IMG/VR virus record: IMGVR_UViG_3300042545_001303
Span: 1-27,771 of that record
Strand: one strand, 5' to 3'
Origin: a virus
Length of the DNA: 27,771 bases
The position numbers and the translations under genes are program-made. Within the stretch, counting starts at the first letter, position 1. Every line of letters begins with the position of its first letter. Positions 1 through 7,052 of this stretch are shown piece after piece. The notes beneath the pieces were generated by a model. That model was not told where the DNA came from and ran no database searches. It worked only from the letters and a program-made list of their open reading frames with translations.

Positions 1-3
1 ATT

Positions 4-321
4 ATGAAATCACTTGAATTATCCATTGTTAATAAAAGACTATCAGCTTGGTTACCAATAGTGTTGGATTGGCAACGTATGCAACGCAACAATTTAAAAT
101 TTTACAATAACTTAGATTATCTAGTAGAATGTATAGTCAAAGGATGGTATTATCCACTCAACGATCTCACACTAGATCAAGAAGCCATTATACAACATTG
201 TTTAATTTATCGGCATAATCTCAATCTCATGACATGGAACTTAGAAAAGTTTCCCAACAATACCATCGAGCTGCATAACCTATTAGAAAAAAATATACAT
301 GCAGTGGACAACATATACTAA
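4..321 (+). CDS. Small unknown protein, possibly 5'-truncated
   Basis: This frame encodes about 105 residues ending at a TAA at 319-321. I do not recognise the family. The protein is rich in Leu, Asn and aromatic residues, and has no signal peptide, membrane segment or cysteine motif. An ATG lies at position 4, but only three bases precede it in the window and they do not contain a stop, so the true start may be further upstream and no ribosome binding site can be judged. It is the only plus-strand gene left of 7118 and converges on the minus-strand block. Tandem hairpins followed by a T-run begin 11 bases after its stop, which suits the last gene of a transcription unit. It is probably a small phage accessory gene; no function can be assigned. 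Confidence 0.55.
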   Translation: MKSLELSIVNKRLSAWLPIVLDWQRMQRNNLKFYNNLDYLVECIVKGWYYPLNDLTLDQEAIIQHCLIYRHNLNLMTWNLEKFPNNTIELHNLLEKNIHAVDNIY

Positions 322-331
322 CCATTTGATA

Positions 332-382
332 AGATGTTCTGCGAACATCTGTTGTTTTCGCTATCGCTCAACAACTTTTTTT
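332..382 (+). terminator. Tandem hairpins with T-run after the first gene
   Basis: A perfect 8-bp stem (332-339 with 343-350, loop TGC) is followed directly by a second stem of 6 bp (351-356 with 370-375), then seven T residues at 376-382. This is the form of a rho-independent terminator on the plus strand, placed just after the stop at 321. The second stem is A/T-rich and therefore weak alone; the two together are more convincing. In the minus direction no T-run follows, so it is less likely to end the minus-strand unit. Confidence 0.5.
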
Positions 383-434
383 ATTTGCCGATATTAAGTA
401 GTTGTAAGTATCTCATCTAGACTCAACGGCCACA

Positions 435-455
435 CTTAACCCGCACAGGGTTAAG
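435..455. repeat. Perfect 8-bp inverted repeat
   Basis: CTTAACCC (435-442) and GGGTTAAG (448-455) are exact reverse complements separated by five bases. This is the strongest single hairpin in the gene-free region and would fold on either strand. No T-run follows it on the plus strand, so it does not look like a terminator. Confidence 0.6.
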
Positions 456-507
456 AAATGGCGACCTCATCTGAGCTCTTACTGCCACACTAGCGTTAGA
501 ACTATCA

Positions 508-524
508 GATATCAACTTGATATC
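508..524. repeat. Near-perfect palindrome GATATCAA-C-TTGATATC
   Basis: Positions 508-515 and 517-524 are exact reverse complements around a single central base. As RNA this gives a 7-bp stem with a 3-base loop. As DNA it is a 17-bp palindrome of the kind bound by dimeric proteins. It lies inside the gene-free stretch and does not overlap a promoter I can see. Confidence 0.5.
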
Positions 525-833
525 CTGCACAGGCGGTTGTCCGGTACCTGCTCGTTCCGTCTTAATATACAACGGTAGTCTGTAACACACACGCAGTCGT
601 GCGCACAAACTCGGGGTTTTTCTCCCCTCTTTTTGCCTTTTTGTCATCTTCAAACAATCAAATCGCAGGTCTTACTAAGCGATCGTCGTCCTGTTAAGGA
701 TAGTGATTGAGTGCTTCTTGCAGCGAGAAGACTTCCATCCCTGAGACTCTCGTCCAGGTTTAGGGCACCCGAAGTTAACTGGTGCTGGTCGTTACTGCCG
801 ATCGTTGCCTATAAAGTTGGTGGTACTGCTGAT

Positions 834-1262
834 TTAAATTTTATTTTTTATGTGTGATCCATGTACACGCACCTGAATGTGACCATTGTAGTAGTCATCT
901 GATTCAAGTACACGCCTGCTGAATTGTTCGCGGGCTTCTATGTACGAGCATTCGGATTTTGATTTACAGTAGTATAATATTTCGCGTCGGAAATTGTCTG
1001 TGCCTTGCTGATTGATATCTTCTGTGAGATTGGGGGAGCTGCCGTAGTATTGTTGCCAGTCTGAGTTGATTTTACTTCGAATTTTCTTGCGTTTTTTAGT
1101 GCCATTCTTTAATTTTACTACTTTATAGGTGGTCTTTGCAAACTTTGCGAGTTTTTTTCCTATGTACATACGACCAGTTGCTATATTTGTAATTTGATAA
1201 ACAAACCCTATACAGTCTTCTGGTAATTCTTCAACAGGAATTCCTTGATAATACCATGTCAT
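834..1262 (-). CDS. GIY-YIG family endonuclease
   Basis: The 142-residue protein opens with a GIY-YIG nuclease core: a GFVY strand at residues 19-22 and MYIG at 32-35, spaced as in this family. Between them and the helical part is a Lys-rich insertion (about 44-64). Glu109 in the YIEAREQF stretch and Asn126 in YYNGH are plausible catalytic partners, and the Trp-Gln-Gln-Tyr-Tyr-Gly stretch at 69-74 is a pattern I associate with phage members. Such proteins in T4-like phages are mostly free-standing homing endonucleases (Seg type) or related nicking enzymes that cut one strand or make a double-strand break in related DNA. It is the last gene of the minus-strand block, starts at ATG, and has a possible promoter of its own in the 43-base gap before it. 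Nuclease class is fairly sure; the homing role is inference. Confidence 0.8.
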   Translation of the reverse strand: MTWYYQGIPVEELPEDCIGFVYQITNIATGRMYIGKKLAKFAKTTYKVVKLKNGTKKRKKIRSKINSDWQQYYGSSPNLTEDINQQGTDNFRREILYYCKSKSECSYIEAREQFSRRVLESDDYYNGHIQVRVHGSHIKNKI

Positions 1263-1275
1263 GTCTATAGTTATG

Positions 1276-1281
1276 ATTATA
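1276..1281 (-). promoter_or_regulatory. Possible -10 box before the nuclease gene
   Basis: Read on the minus strand this is TATAAT, 13 bases before the ATG at 1262. No good -35 element stands 16-18 bases upstream of it. The leader would be only a few bases long, so the site may be chance in an A/T-rich gap. Confidence 0.25.
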
Positions 1282-1305
1282 GCACAACTATGTCTAAAAT
1301 TTACA

Positions 1306-2169
1306 CTAACTTAATTGAATTTCTTTTTGCCATTGTGATTTAAAATTTGTTTTATTATAACTAGTAGAACATACATTTTTACAAACAGGATTTGGGTTAT
1401 TTGTATTCCAACTTGCCTGAACTTCTTCAAAATTGGTTACAAAATTACTCTGTCTGCTACCTAACCAGCAACAAGGACTAACGCGACCTTGTGCGTCAAT
1501 ATAAAGGCTTTGTTCTTCCAAAGCATGACATTGTATAGGACCGGTACGTTCTCCAGTTTTTATCCATCCTATTGGAAACTCTAATTGATTAACAAATGGA
1601 CGTTTGCTGACCTTGGCACGGAACCATTTAAAGCCCATACTTTGTGCTAACTGTTCTGCTTCAGCAACTTGATGTTGATTATGTCGATATACCAACATGT
1701 CCCAGTGAGCTTGTCCTCCAGCGTCGATAAACGCAGCAGCGTTTTCAATTAATTTAGACCAGTTGCAATTGACCCGATAGATGTGATTGGTATCCTCCAA
1801 CCCATCAATGCTAAACACCACATAATCCTGTGGTTGATTCAGTATAACAGCAAGTTCCTGCCACCATGCGGTGTTTTGCAATGCTCCATTCGTATTCATA
1901 CCCAGTACAATTTTGGGATTGATAGATCTGAACCAACGATAAATTTCTAACGTTTGACGACCAGCAGCTGGATCTCCGTATGATCCGCACATGAACATTT
2001 TATCCATTTTTGCTATATCGTTGGGTGAAAAATGTTGCAATATTTGATCAATAGTTAAATGATGTCGTTGGAATTTGTCAAACTCAGGATCAGTTTCGCG
2101 AGAACATAGTGAGCAAGCAACCTGGCACACATCAGTTGGTTCAAGGTGTAATACTTTTATATTACGCAA
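1306..2169 (-). CDS. Radical SAM enzyme with SPASM-like C-terminal cysteines
   Basis: The 287-residue protein has the radical SAM signature C-x3-C-x2-C at Cys15, Cys19 and Cys22, which holds the 4Fe-4S cluster that cleaves S-adenosylmethionine. MCGSYGDPAA at about 60-69 matches the glycine-rich SAM-binding strand. The C-terminal part has Cys214, Cys233-Cys234, Cys263 and Cys267, the spacing of a shortened SPASM-type region that may hold an auxiliary cluster. SPASM enzymes often modify peptides or proteins, but the substrate here is unknown and no precursor peptide is obvious. The start is TTG: it gives the full N-terminus before the first cysteine and no ATG is available in this stretch. It overlaps the end of gp46 by 8 bases, so it is probably translated by coupling. 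Radical SAM proteins of this look occur in other large marine phages; their role is undefined. Confidence 0.85.
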   Translation of the reverse strand: MRNIKVLHLEPTDVCQVACSLCSRETDPEFDKFQRHHLTIDQILQHFSPNDIAKMDKMFMCGSYGDPAAGRQTLEIYRWFRSINPKIVLGMNTNGALQNTAWWQELAVILNQPQDYVVFSIDGLEDTNHIYRVNCNWSKLIENAAAFIDAGGQAHWDMLVYRHNQHQVAEAEQLAQSMGFKWFRAKVSKRPFVNQLEFPIGWIKTGERTGPIQCHALEEQSLYIDAQGRVSPCCWLGSRQSNFVTNFEEVQASWNTNNPNPVCKNVCSTSYNKTNFKSQWQKEIQLS

Positions 2170-3925
2170 TATCTACATCCGTATTATAACTAGTAAATCC
2201 ATTTTCCTTAACTACACGCAAGATGTTTTCAACACGTCCAGCTAGTTCGTCTCTGTGGCTAACCAACCAGATACTCTTATGACGCTCTCTACTCATCTGT
2301 TTCAACAAGGCCAAGCTGTTCTCTACTCCTTGTGTATCCAGCCCTGAGTCGATCATTTCGTCAATGAACAGCACATTGATGGGTTGGTACAGGCTTTCGA
2401 ATACATCGCGGAAGGCCCAGCTCATACTTAGTATCAGTCTGTTGCGTTCTCCACGCGACAAGTTATCAAAGTCTAGTTCGCGGCCTAGTTCTTCGATGCT
2501 GACAGTGAGATCGTTTTGAAATACCACTGTGTGTGGCAAACCAATACGATCCAGATAGTGTGTGAGTCTAGCATTAAGATAGCTAAGATTCTGCTCAATG
2601 ATCTTCTTCCTTATAAAGCTATCCTTGCTGGTCAGCAACTTGAGCAAGAAGTCTTGATGATCCTGTAAACGAGTCATCTCGTTCATGGCATCGTACGTGA
2701 CTTCTTGCAAGGCTTGATTTTGCATTTCCACGATTTGCTCACCGTAGGGATCTGTTTCTGCCGACCGTGTGGCTAATTCTTTTTGTAGGGCTTCCAAGCT
2801 GTTGCGATGATTGAGTGCATCCTCAAGAGTATCGTAAAACACAATTGGTTGACCACCAACTTCTCCTAAATCCTCTAGTTCGTTTTCTAATTCAACGATA
2901 GCAACACCAGCTAGATCTACTTCGACACAAGCTGTGTCTAACTCGTTACGCTTGGCAGCAACAACAGCTTCGTGATTGTCGTCATGAAGATCTTGACCGC
3001 AAGCATGACACTTGTGTTCTATCAATTTGGCCAGTTCGTCTGCTATTTTATCAGCGGTTCGGCGTTCGCGATCCAGATCCAGTTGAGCTCGGGTCCGGGT
3101 CTTTTGTACATCAGCACGTTCTTTAACAAGATTGTTGTACTCAGTTAAGGCTTTGTGAGCAGCCAGTTCTGCTTCAATGTTGATGTGCTCAAGGCTACCA
3201 ATAGCTGATTCCAGTTTGGCAACATCTTCGGTTTGTTTATTGCTCCACATTCGTTGTCGCTTTCGCAGGCTTTCTATTTGTTCTTCGATGCGTTTGTTGG
3301 CTTCTTGCACTGCACGAATACGAAATTCTTCTTGCTGTATGCCTTCTTTGGTTGCTTTGTTGAGTTCTTTTATTCGATCAGCACGTTCACTCAGCACAGT
3401 AATGCCCAGTAACTGTTCAATGATAGTGCGTTGATCGTTAGCTCTCAAACTCAAGAACGGTTCGGTGTAAGTGTTCAAGGCCAAGATGTGTTTGAACATG
3501 TCGTGACTTAGTCCCAAAGTACGTTCAACAGCATCCTGTGTTTCACGACTGTCGCCTTGTGCATCGTCTGCAATTTCTTGTTCACGATCGTTGACATAGA
3601 ACCTTAACACATTGGGCTTGCGTCCTCGTTCAATGCGGTACTGTTGCCCGGCCACTGCAAAATCCAAACTGACCAGCATGTTCTTGCCGTTGGTCTTGTT
3701 TACCAGATTGTCTTTGCGTATATTGCTAAGTGCGTTACCGTATAAGGCATAGCTGAGTGCGTTGATGATTGTGGTCTTGCCTGTGCCATTGCGACTGCCG
3801 TCACCGCCTAGGTCCAGATTTTCGCCTAACACCAGGGTTAGATCACGGCGATCAAAGTCAACACCCTGCGTGGCATTACCTACACTCATAAAATTTCTTA
3901 CAGTGAGATTCTTAATTTGTATCAT
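2162..3925 (-). CDS. 46: gp46-like recombination endonuclease ATPase (SbcC/Rad50 family)
   Basis: The 587-residue protein is the ATPase half of the T4 gp46/gp47 complex, which resects DNA ends to start recombination-dependent replication and also helps degrade host DNA. Walker A is at about 34-52, with SRNGTGKTT at its core. A coiled-coil arm (about 180-300) leads to a zinc hook, CHACG, with Cys306 and Cys309; a second arm follows. The ABC signature LSRGE starts at 489, Walker B is NVLFIDEM near 519-526, and VSHRDEL near 555 supplies the switch histidine. All key motifs are intact and the length is near that of T4 gp46. Its start lies 14 bases inside the end of the preceding ORF with no clear ribosome site, pointing to translational coupling. 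The order gp47, small ORFs, gp46 matches T4. Confidence 0.96.
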   Translation of the reverse strand: MIQIKNLTVRNFMSVGNATQGVDFDRRDLTLVLGENLDLGGDGSRNGTGKTTIINALSYALYGNALSNIRKDNLVNKTNGKNMLVSLDFAVAGQQYRIERGRKPNVLRFYVNDREQEIADDAQGDSRETQDAVERTLGLSHDMFKHILALNTYTEPFLSLRANDQRTIIEQLLGITVLSERADRIKELNKATKEGIQQEEFRIRAVQEANKRIEEQIESLRKRQRMWSNKQTEDVAKLESAIGSLEHINIEAELAAHKALTEYNNLVKERADVQKTRTRAQLDLDRERRTADKIADELAKLIEHKCHACGQDLHDDNHEAVVAAKRNELDTACVEVDLAGVAIVELENELEDLGEVGGQPIVFYDTLEDALNHRNSLEALQKELATRSAETDPYGEQIVEMQNQALQEVTYDAMNEMTRLQDHQDFLLKLLTSKDSFIRKKIIEQNLSYLNARLTHYLDRIGLPHTVVFQNDLTVSIEELGRELDFDNLSRGERNRLILSMSWAFRDVFESLYQPINVLFIDEMIDSGLDTQGVENSLALLKQMSRERHKSIWLVSHRDELAGRVENILRVVKENGFTSYNTDVDIA

Positions 3926-4439
3926 TTAACTGTTTGATTTCCAATTTTTGTAAATTTTTTAAAGTTAAAAAATTATTATCTAATATTGATTTTTTTGACT
4001 GCACTATACTGCGTATCTCATCTAATGGTTTGGTGATAAAATCAGTTATAGTGTGTTCCAATGCATGCCATCGTTTAACAGGATCTATAATCAAGTCATA
4101 CGATTCGTCAATTACATCCGAAAAGGTTTCAAATCCTTTGCTATGCAACAATGCCAGAGTCCCGGGAGAACCAATTATAATAAACAATCTTTTACAAGCA
4201 ATAGGTCTGATAGTCTTTTCTGAAACAAATGGGTATGGATAATTGTATACTGATTCTGTCACTAAGTCTACAGCAATTTTTTTATAAAATTCTTCTTGAC
4301 ATGCTCCCCAAACTCCTCTTCTCATAGGTTGAGAAATCAACTCGTGATGTGTCTTGTGCAAGATGGGATTGCATTTAATAGTATTGTCAATCCAATTCTC
4401 GTTATTTCTACTGAAAGGTTTAGTAGTGAGATAAGTCAT
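3912..4439 (-). CDS. Unknown protein, C-terminal half of a split phage family
   Basis: The 175-residue protein contains FVSEKTIRPIACKRLFIIIG followed by SPGTL, GFETF and DESYD (about 91-135). This resembles a conserved C-terminal block I recall from longer unknown proteins in marine phages and metagenomes (TEKTxKPI, then a hydrophobic strand, GFxxF, and a D-x-S-[FY]-D motif followed by ER/KR). The layout is reminiscent of sugar-transferase C-terminal domains, but I cannot name an activity. In those longer proteins this block follows a domain like that of the gene just upstream. The ATG at 4439 lies one base after the upstream TAA, and no Shine-Dalgarno sequence precedes it, so it is either translated by coupling or joined by frameshifting. 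It may also be the broken second half of a former single gene. Its end overlaps gp46 by 14 bases. Confidence 0.7.
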   Translation of the reverse strand: MTYLTTKPFSRNNENWIDNTIKCNPILHKTHHELISQPMRRGVWGACQEEFYKKIAVDLVTESVYNYPYPFVSEKTIRPIACKRLFIIIGSPGTLALLHSKGFETFSDVIDESYDLIIDPVKRWHALEHTITDFITKPLDEIRSIVQSKKSILDNNFLTLKNLQKLEIKQLNDTN

Positions 4440-4440
4440 T

Positions 4441-4965
4441 TTAATATTTTACTGCAATGCGATCTAGCAATTTGTTATTGTCAATATAATGATACAATGC
4501 ATTTCTGTGTACTCTGTTTCCACCCATTATACCGACTCCAGGCATAATAATCTTATCTGTATCAACTTCGATATCTTGATAGTAATTGGTATAATGGTAA
4601 GTGCTGATAAATGTTTCAATGATAGTCGGGCAATCGTTTGGATCAGTAATTAATTTTTCAACTTCTTTCCCTATGCCAAAGTGATTGGTAATTAATAACA
4701 TGGTAAACAACGGAAGATCGACTTTTCTAAATGCAGTAAAAAGATTATACAAAGTAATACCGTATGGAAAATCAGGCAGATAATAATCTGTATCGAAGTG
4801 CTCGATCACAATGCGATCGTCAAAAGGATGATATTCTTTCTTTAGTTTCAGCAACATTGCTTCGATATGATCAAAATTTGAATCGTGCCTGACTAGATGT
4901 ATTCCACCTAGTACATTATATTTTGTAGTTAAAAAATTTCTGTAATCTTCAGTTATTTCTGACAT
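4441..4965 (-). CDS. Unknown protein, N-terminal half of the split family
   Basis: The 174-residue protein has no motif I can assign to an enzyme. It is acidic and aromatic-rich, with IEHFDTDYYLPDFPYG at about 54-69 and a hydrophobic stretch near 84-94 (TMLLITNHFGIG) that is too short and polar to be a membrane segment. Near the C-terminus HRNALYHYIDNNKLLD resembles the R-x-HR-x2-L...LLD element that in longer phage homologues leads into the domain found in the next gene. It begins 5 bases after gp47 ends and has no visible Shine-Dalgarno sequence, so coupling to gp47 is likely. It ends in TAA at 4443-4441, one base before the next start. It is a real gene by its place in a compact operon; function unknown. 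Confidence 0.7.
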   Translation of the reverse strand: MSEITEDYRNFLTTKYNVLGGIHLVRHDSNFDHIEAMLLKLKKEYHPFDDRIVIEHFDTDYYLPDFPYGITLYNLFTAFRKVDLPLFTMLLITNHFGIGKEVEKLITDPNDCPTIIETFISTYHYTNYYQDIEVDTDKIIMPGVGIMGGNRVHRNALYHYIDNNKLLDRIAVKY

Positions 4966-4970
4966 GTGTA

Positions 4971-5987
4971 TTATAGATTCTGATATATTTTTAAAAGTAG
5001 CTTGGGATCATAAAACTCACTTTCGATGGCAGTGATTTGATCTGTCACAATCTGGTCTACACTTTCAAACTTGATCTCACCTGGGGCCATGTCAGTGTCC
5101 ACAGCAGAGTTCTTGTTGGGTATCAAGGCCATTTCTCTCAAATTATAATCTTTGATATATGTTTCTTTAATAAAGTTGGCTTCTTCGTAGCTGATTTCAA
5201 TATCTAGCTGAACACGCACATGCATTCCGGGGCTGAGTAAATCTCTGGCATTGTCAATTACTTGACTCAGTCCATATACTCTGTAGCGAGGTTGATCAGG
5301 CCAGGCATGATATTCTGGTTCTGATCCCCATTCTAAAATCATCATACCACGTGCATCATCGCCGGCGTCAGCAAAGTTGTGCGGAAAGCAGTTGCCAATA
5401 TAGTTGATGTTGCGTTTGTGTTGTCGCAAATGAAAATGTCCCGAGAACACTCGATCAAAGCCGCCGAAGTTATCAACCTTAAGCTCACCGTGATCTGGCA
5501 TTTCTACCATGGCATTCATTTTGAAGTGCGGAAGTTCAAAGTGCCCAAACATGTACTTGGCCGTCATCTTTTGAATACGCTTGTAGTCGTCGCCTACCAG
5601 CCAAGGAGCAATGATCACATCTCCGGATTGAAACCAATCATTACAAATGTGTATGTTAGGCAAGTGTTGTGCCCACTCAACACCGTGGATGTCACGCCGG
5701 TCTCTATAGTAGAGGTCGTGATTGCCAGGAATGAAGTAAAATTGATCAAATGCAGCTGACAACTTTTCCAAAGCACGTAGGCTAAACTGCAAGGTCTGTA
5801 GGTTAATACTGGCACGATGATTGTGCCAGTCACCCAGGAACATGCCAGTTTCACAGCCGTTTTGTTTGGCAGTGGCAATGAACCAATCTACAAAAGCCTC
5901 GCAGTCGCGATTGTGCACCAGGCTGTTGCTTTTAAGACCCCAGTGTATATCGGTACAAACTGCTGCTTTTTGAAACAAGTTACTCAT
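4971..5987 (-). CDS. 47: gp47-like recombination endonuclease subunit (SbcD/Mre11 family)
   Basis: The 338-residue protein is the metallophosphoesterase nuclease that pairs with gp46. The five metal-binding motifs are present in order: D-I-H at 13-15, G-D-W-H at 52-55, G-N-H-D at 88-91, F-G-H-F at 147-150, and G-H-F-H at 183-186. These bind the two metal ions (usually manganese) used for 3'-5' exonuclease and endonuclease action. The remaining C-terminal part would include the capping and gp46-contact regions. Length equals that of T4 gp47 (339). The ATG start has a good ribosome site, AAGGAAG, just upstream. The 65-base leader after gp55 also holds a small inverted repeat (6014-6019 with 6022-6027). 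All catalytic residues appear intact. Confidence 0.96.
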   Translation of the reverse strand: MSNLFQKAAVCTDIHWGLKSNSLVHNRDCEAFVDWFIATAKQNGCETGMFLGDWHNHRASINLQTLQFSLRALEKLSAAFDQFYFIPGNHDLYYRDRRDIHGVEWAQHLPNIHICNDWFQSGDVIIAPWLVGDDYKRIQKMTAKYMFGHFELPHFKMNAMVEMPDHGELKVDNFGGFDRVFSGHFHLRQHKRNINYIGNCFPHNFADAGDDARGMMILEWGSEPEYHAWPDQPRYRVYGLSQVIDNARDLLSPGMHVRVQLDIEISYEEANFIKETYIKDYNLREMALIPNKNSAVDTDMAPGEIKFESVDQIVTDQITAIESEFYDPKLLLKIYQNL

Positions 5988-6052
5988 AACTTCCTTATTG
6001 TTAGATCACAAGAATACTTACAAGTATACACAGCTACTAAAACAAAGTCAAA

Positions 6053-7000
6053 CTATTTGGCTTCTTCTTCTGACAAGTTGTATTCCGCAGGATCAATTAC
6101 AGTAACTTCGCCTGGTTTCTGATAAGCCTTACCTGAATTCTGACGAGTCCAGGAAGGGTTGAGTCCGTTCATCTCCAAGATGTCATCTCTAATGTTCTGC
6201 ATTTTCTTTTCGATGTTTAGAATACGAGTGAAACTATTAGTGATGGCTGCGGTATAGTAAGCAAATGGGTTTTGACTTTTTGATTCGTCGAACTGTAAGC
6301 CAATCTGGCTCAACTGTAGTAAGGCTTGCCCACGCATTTCTTCGTTGTAGGTATAGCCACGCCAGTTTGAGCGTGTGGCATAGCGTTCGCACAACTTCAA
6401 GAACATGCGAGCCAACTCTGCGGTCATGTCACCGTGATCTCTTGAGTATTCGCCTGTGATCAAATCACCTTTCCAGTGGCTTTTGCCCACCAGATACGGT
6501 TCCTTTTCTTCTGTGATTCTGTAGTGATAAAAGGGAGGAAAGTTTACACGAACATGTGTGGGATTTAATACTACTTCATCTACTATATCGGCCAATGGAT
6601 CTTCTATGGGTTCTTCCAGTTCCAAAATATCCTGTAGTTTTTTCTTTTTTGTTACAGTCTTAGGTACTTTTTTAGGTGCTATGGGTATGTGTTCCCAGCA
6701 GGTAATCCTAAACACCAAGTCTGTATTGGGTATTTTCTTTTCGTTGTGAACAATACCTGTTTCTCTTTTGAGTCGATCTGCACGATTACGCCTGGCCTCG
6801 GCTACTGTACGCTGATTGATTTTATCCAACGACGGCAGAATAATATCATACTGATGATCAGTTTTGGGATCTCGATATGTGCAGTATGTGTTCTTGCTTA
6901 GATGTATTTGCTTTAATAAATCTCTGTTGTTGAGATAATTGACCCTACCAGGTGCTTTTACGGGCAGGGGTTTTGGTGCGGCTGGAGCAGCTTCAGACAA
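6053..7000 (-). CDS. 55: Late-transcription sigma factor, gp55-like, with large insertion
   Basis: T4 gp55 is a small sigma-70 relative that lets host RNA polymerase use late promoters, activated by the sliding clamp. Two blocks match it: NYLNNRDLLKQI at 21-32 corresponds to the N-terminal NYVNNKELLQAI of T4 gp55, and 214-270 (GYTYNEEMR, FDESKSQNPFAYYT, NIEKKMQ) matches the sigma region 2-like core. T4 gp55 is about 185 residues, this one 315: some 160 residues (32-190), including a Lys-rich patch at 110-121 and an acidic patch at 125-142, separate the blocks. The T4 clamp-binding tail (SLDFLYE-like) is not evident; the end is NLSEEEAK. The start is TTG at 7000, supported by AGGAG seven bases upstream (7008-7012) and no usable ATG nearby. 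It is the first gene of the minus-strand block. Confidence 0.92.
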   Translation of the reverse strand: MSEAAPAAPKPLPVKAPGRVNYLNNRDLLKQIHLSKNTYCTYRDPKTDHQYDIILPSLDKINQRTVAEARRNRADRLKRETGIVHNEKKIPNTDLVFRITCWEHIPIAPKKVPKTVTKKKKLQDILELEEPIEDPLADIVDEVVLNPTHVRVNFPPFYHYRITEEKEPYLVGKSHWKGDLITGEYSRDHGDMTAELARMFLKLCERYATRSNWRGYTYNEEMRGQALLQLSQIGLQFDESKSQNPFAYYTAAITNSFTRILNIEKKMQNIRDDILEMNGLNPSWTRQNSGKAYQKPGEVTVIDPAEYNLSEEEAK

Positions 7001-7007
7001 TGTCGAT

Positions 7008-7012
7008 CTCCT
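7008..7012 (-). promoter_or_regulatory. Ribosome binding site fixing the TTG start of gp55
   Basis: Minus-strand AGGAG stands seven bases before TTG at 7000-6998. The next in-frame ATG is more than 180 codons downstream and would remove the conserved NYLNNRDLL block, so the TTG is the best-supported start. Confidence 0.8.
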
Positions 7013-7024
7013 AATAGATTACTT

Positions 7025-7052
7025 ATTATAACACAATGTTGCAAAAAAGCAA
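7025..7052 (-). promoter_or_regulatory. Sigma70-like promoter for the minus-strand block
   Basis: Read on the minus strand, a perfect -10 box TATAAT lies at 7030-7025. A partial -35 box, TTGCTT, sits 16 bases upstream at 7052-7047. Transcription would begin shortly before the gp55 ribosome site. The -35 and spacer lie inside a palindrome. This would be an early or middle promoter used before gp55 is made. Confidence 0.5.

Larger units (their letters stand above)
383..833. other. Gene-poor, stem-loop-rich region; candidate structured RNA
   Basis: About 450 bases between two convergent genes hold no ORF I trust but many local inverted repeats. Stems seen are 435-442/448-455 (8 bp), 508-514/518-524 (7 bp), 592-595/600-603, 662-666/679-683, 714-718/726-730 and 765-769/781-785. 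A GGGG/CCCC stem with a T-rich tail lies near 613-635. By eye it is less A/T-rich than the flanking genes. I looked for tRNA arms, a tmRNA acceptor, hammerhead cores and group I intron core elements on both strands and found none. It could be a phage non-coding RNA, a leader or trailer, or a decayed gene. The strand is unknown. If transcribed from the minus strand it would be the trailer of the GIY-YIG gene. Confidence 0.35.

Noticed and set aside
423-653. A 76-codon minus-strand frame in the gene-free stretch
   Set aside because: It needs a TTG start or the following ATG, neither with a ribosome site. The product is Arg-rich without recognisable pattern, as often seen when stem-rich non-coding DNA is translated. 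It runs through the strongest hairpins. Not excluded, but not supported.
383-833. tRNA, tmRNA, hammerhead ribozyme or group I intron
   Set aside because: No T-arm consensus, acceptor pairing, tmRNA ends, conserved hammerhead core or P/Q/R/S intron elements could be found by eye on either strand, and no interrupted exon flanks the stretch.
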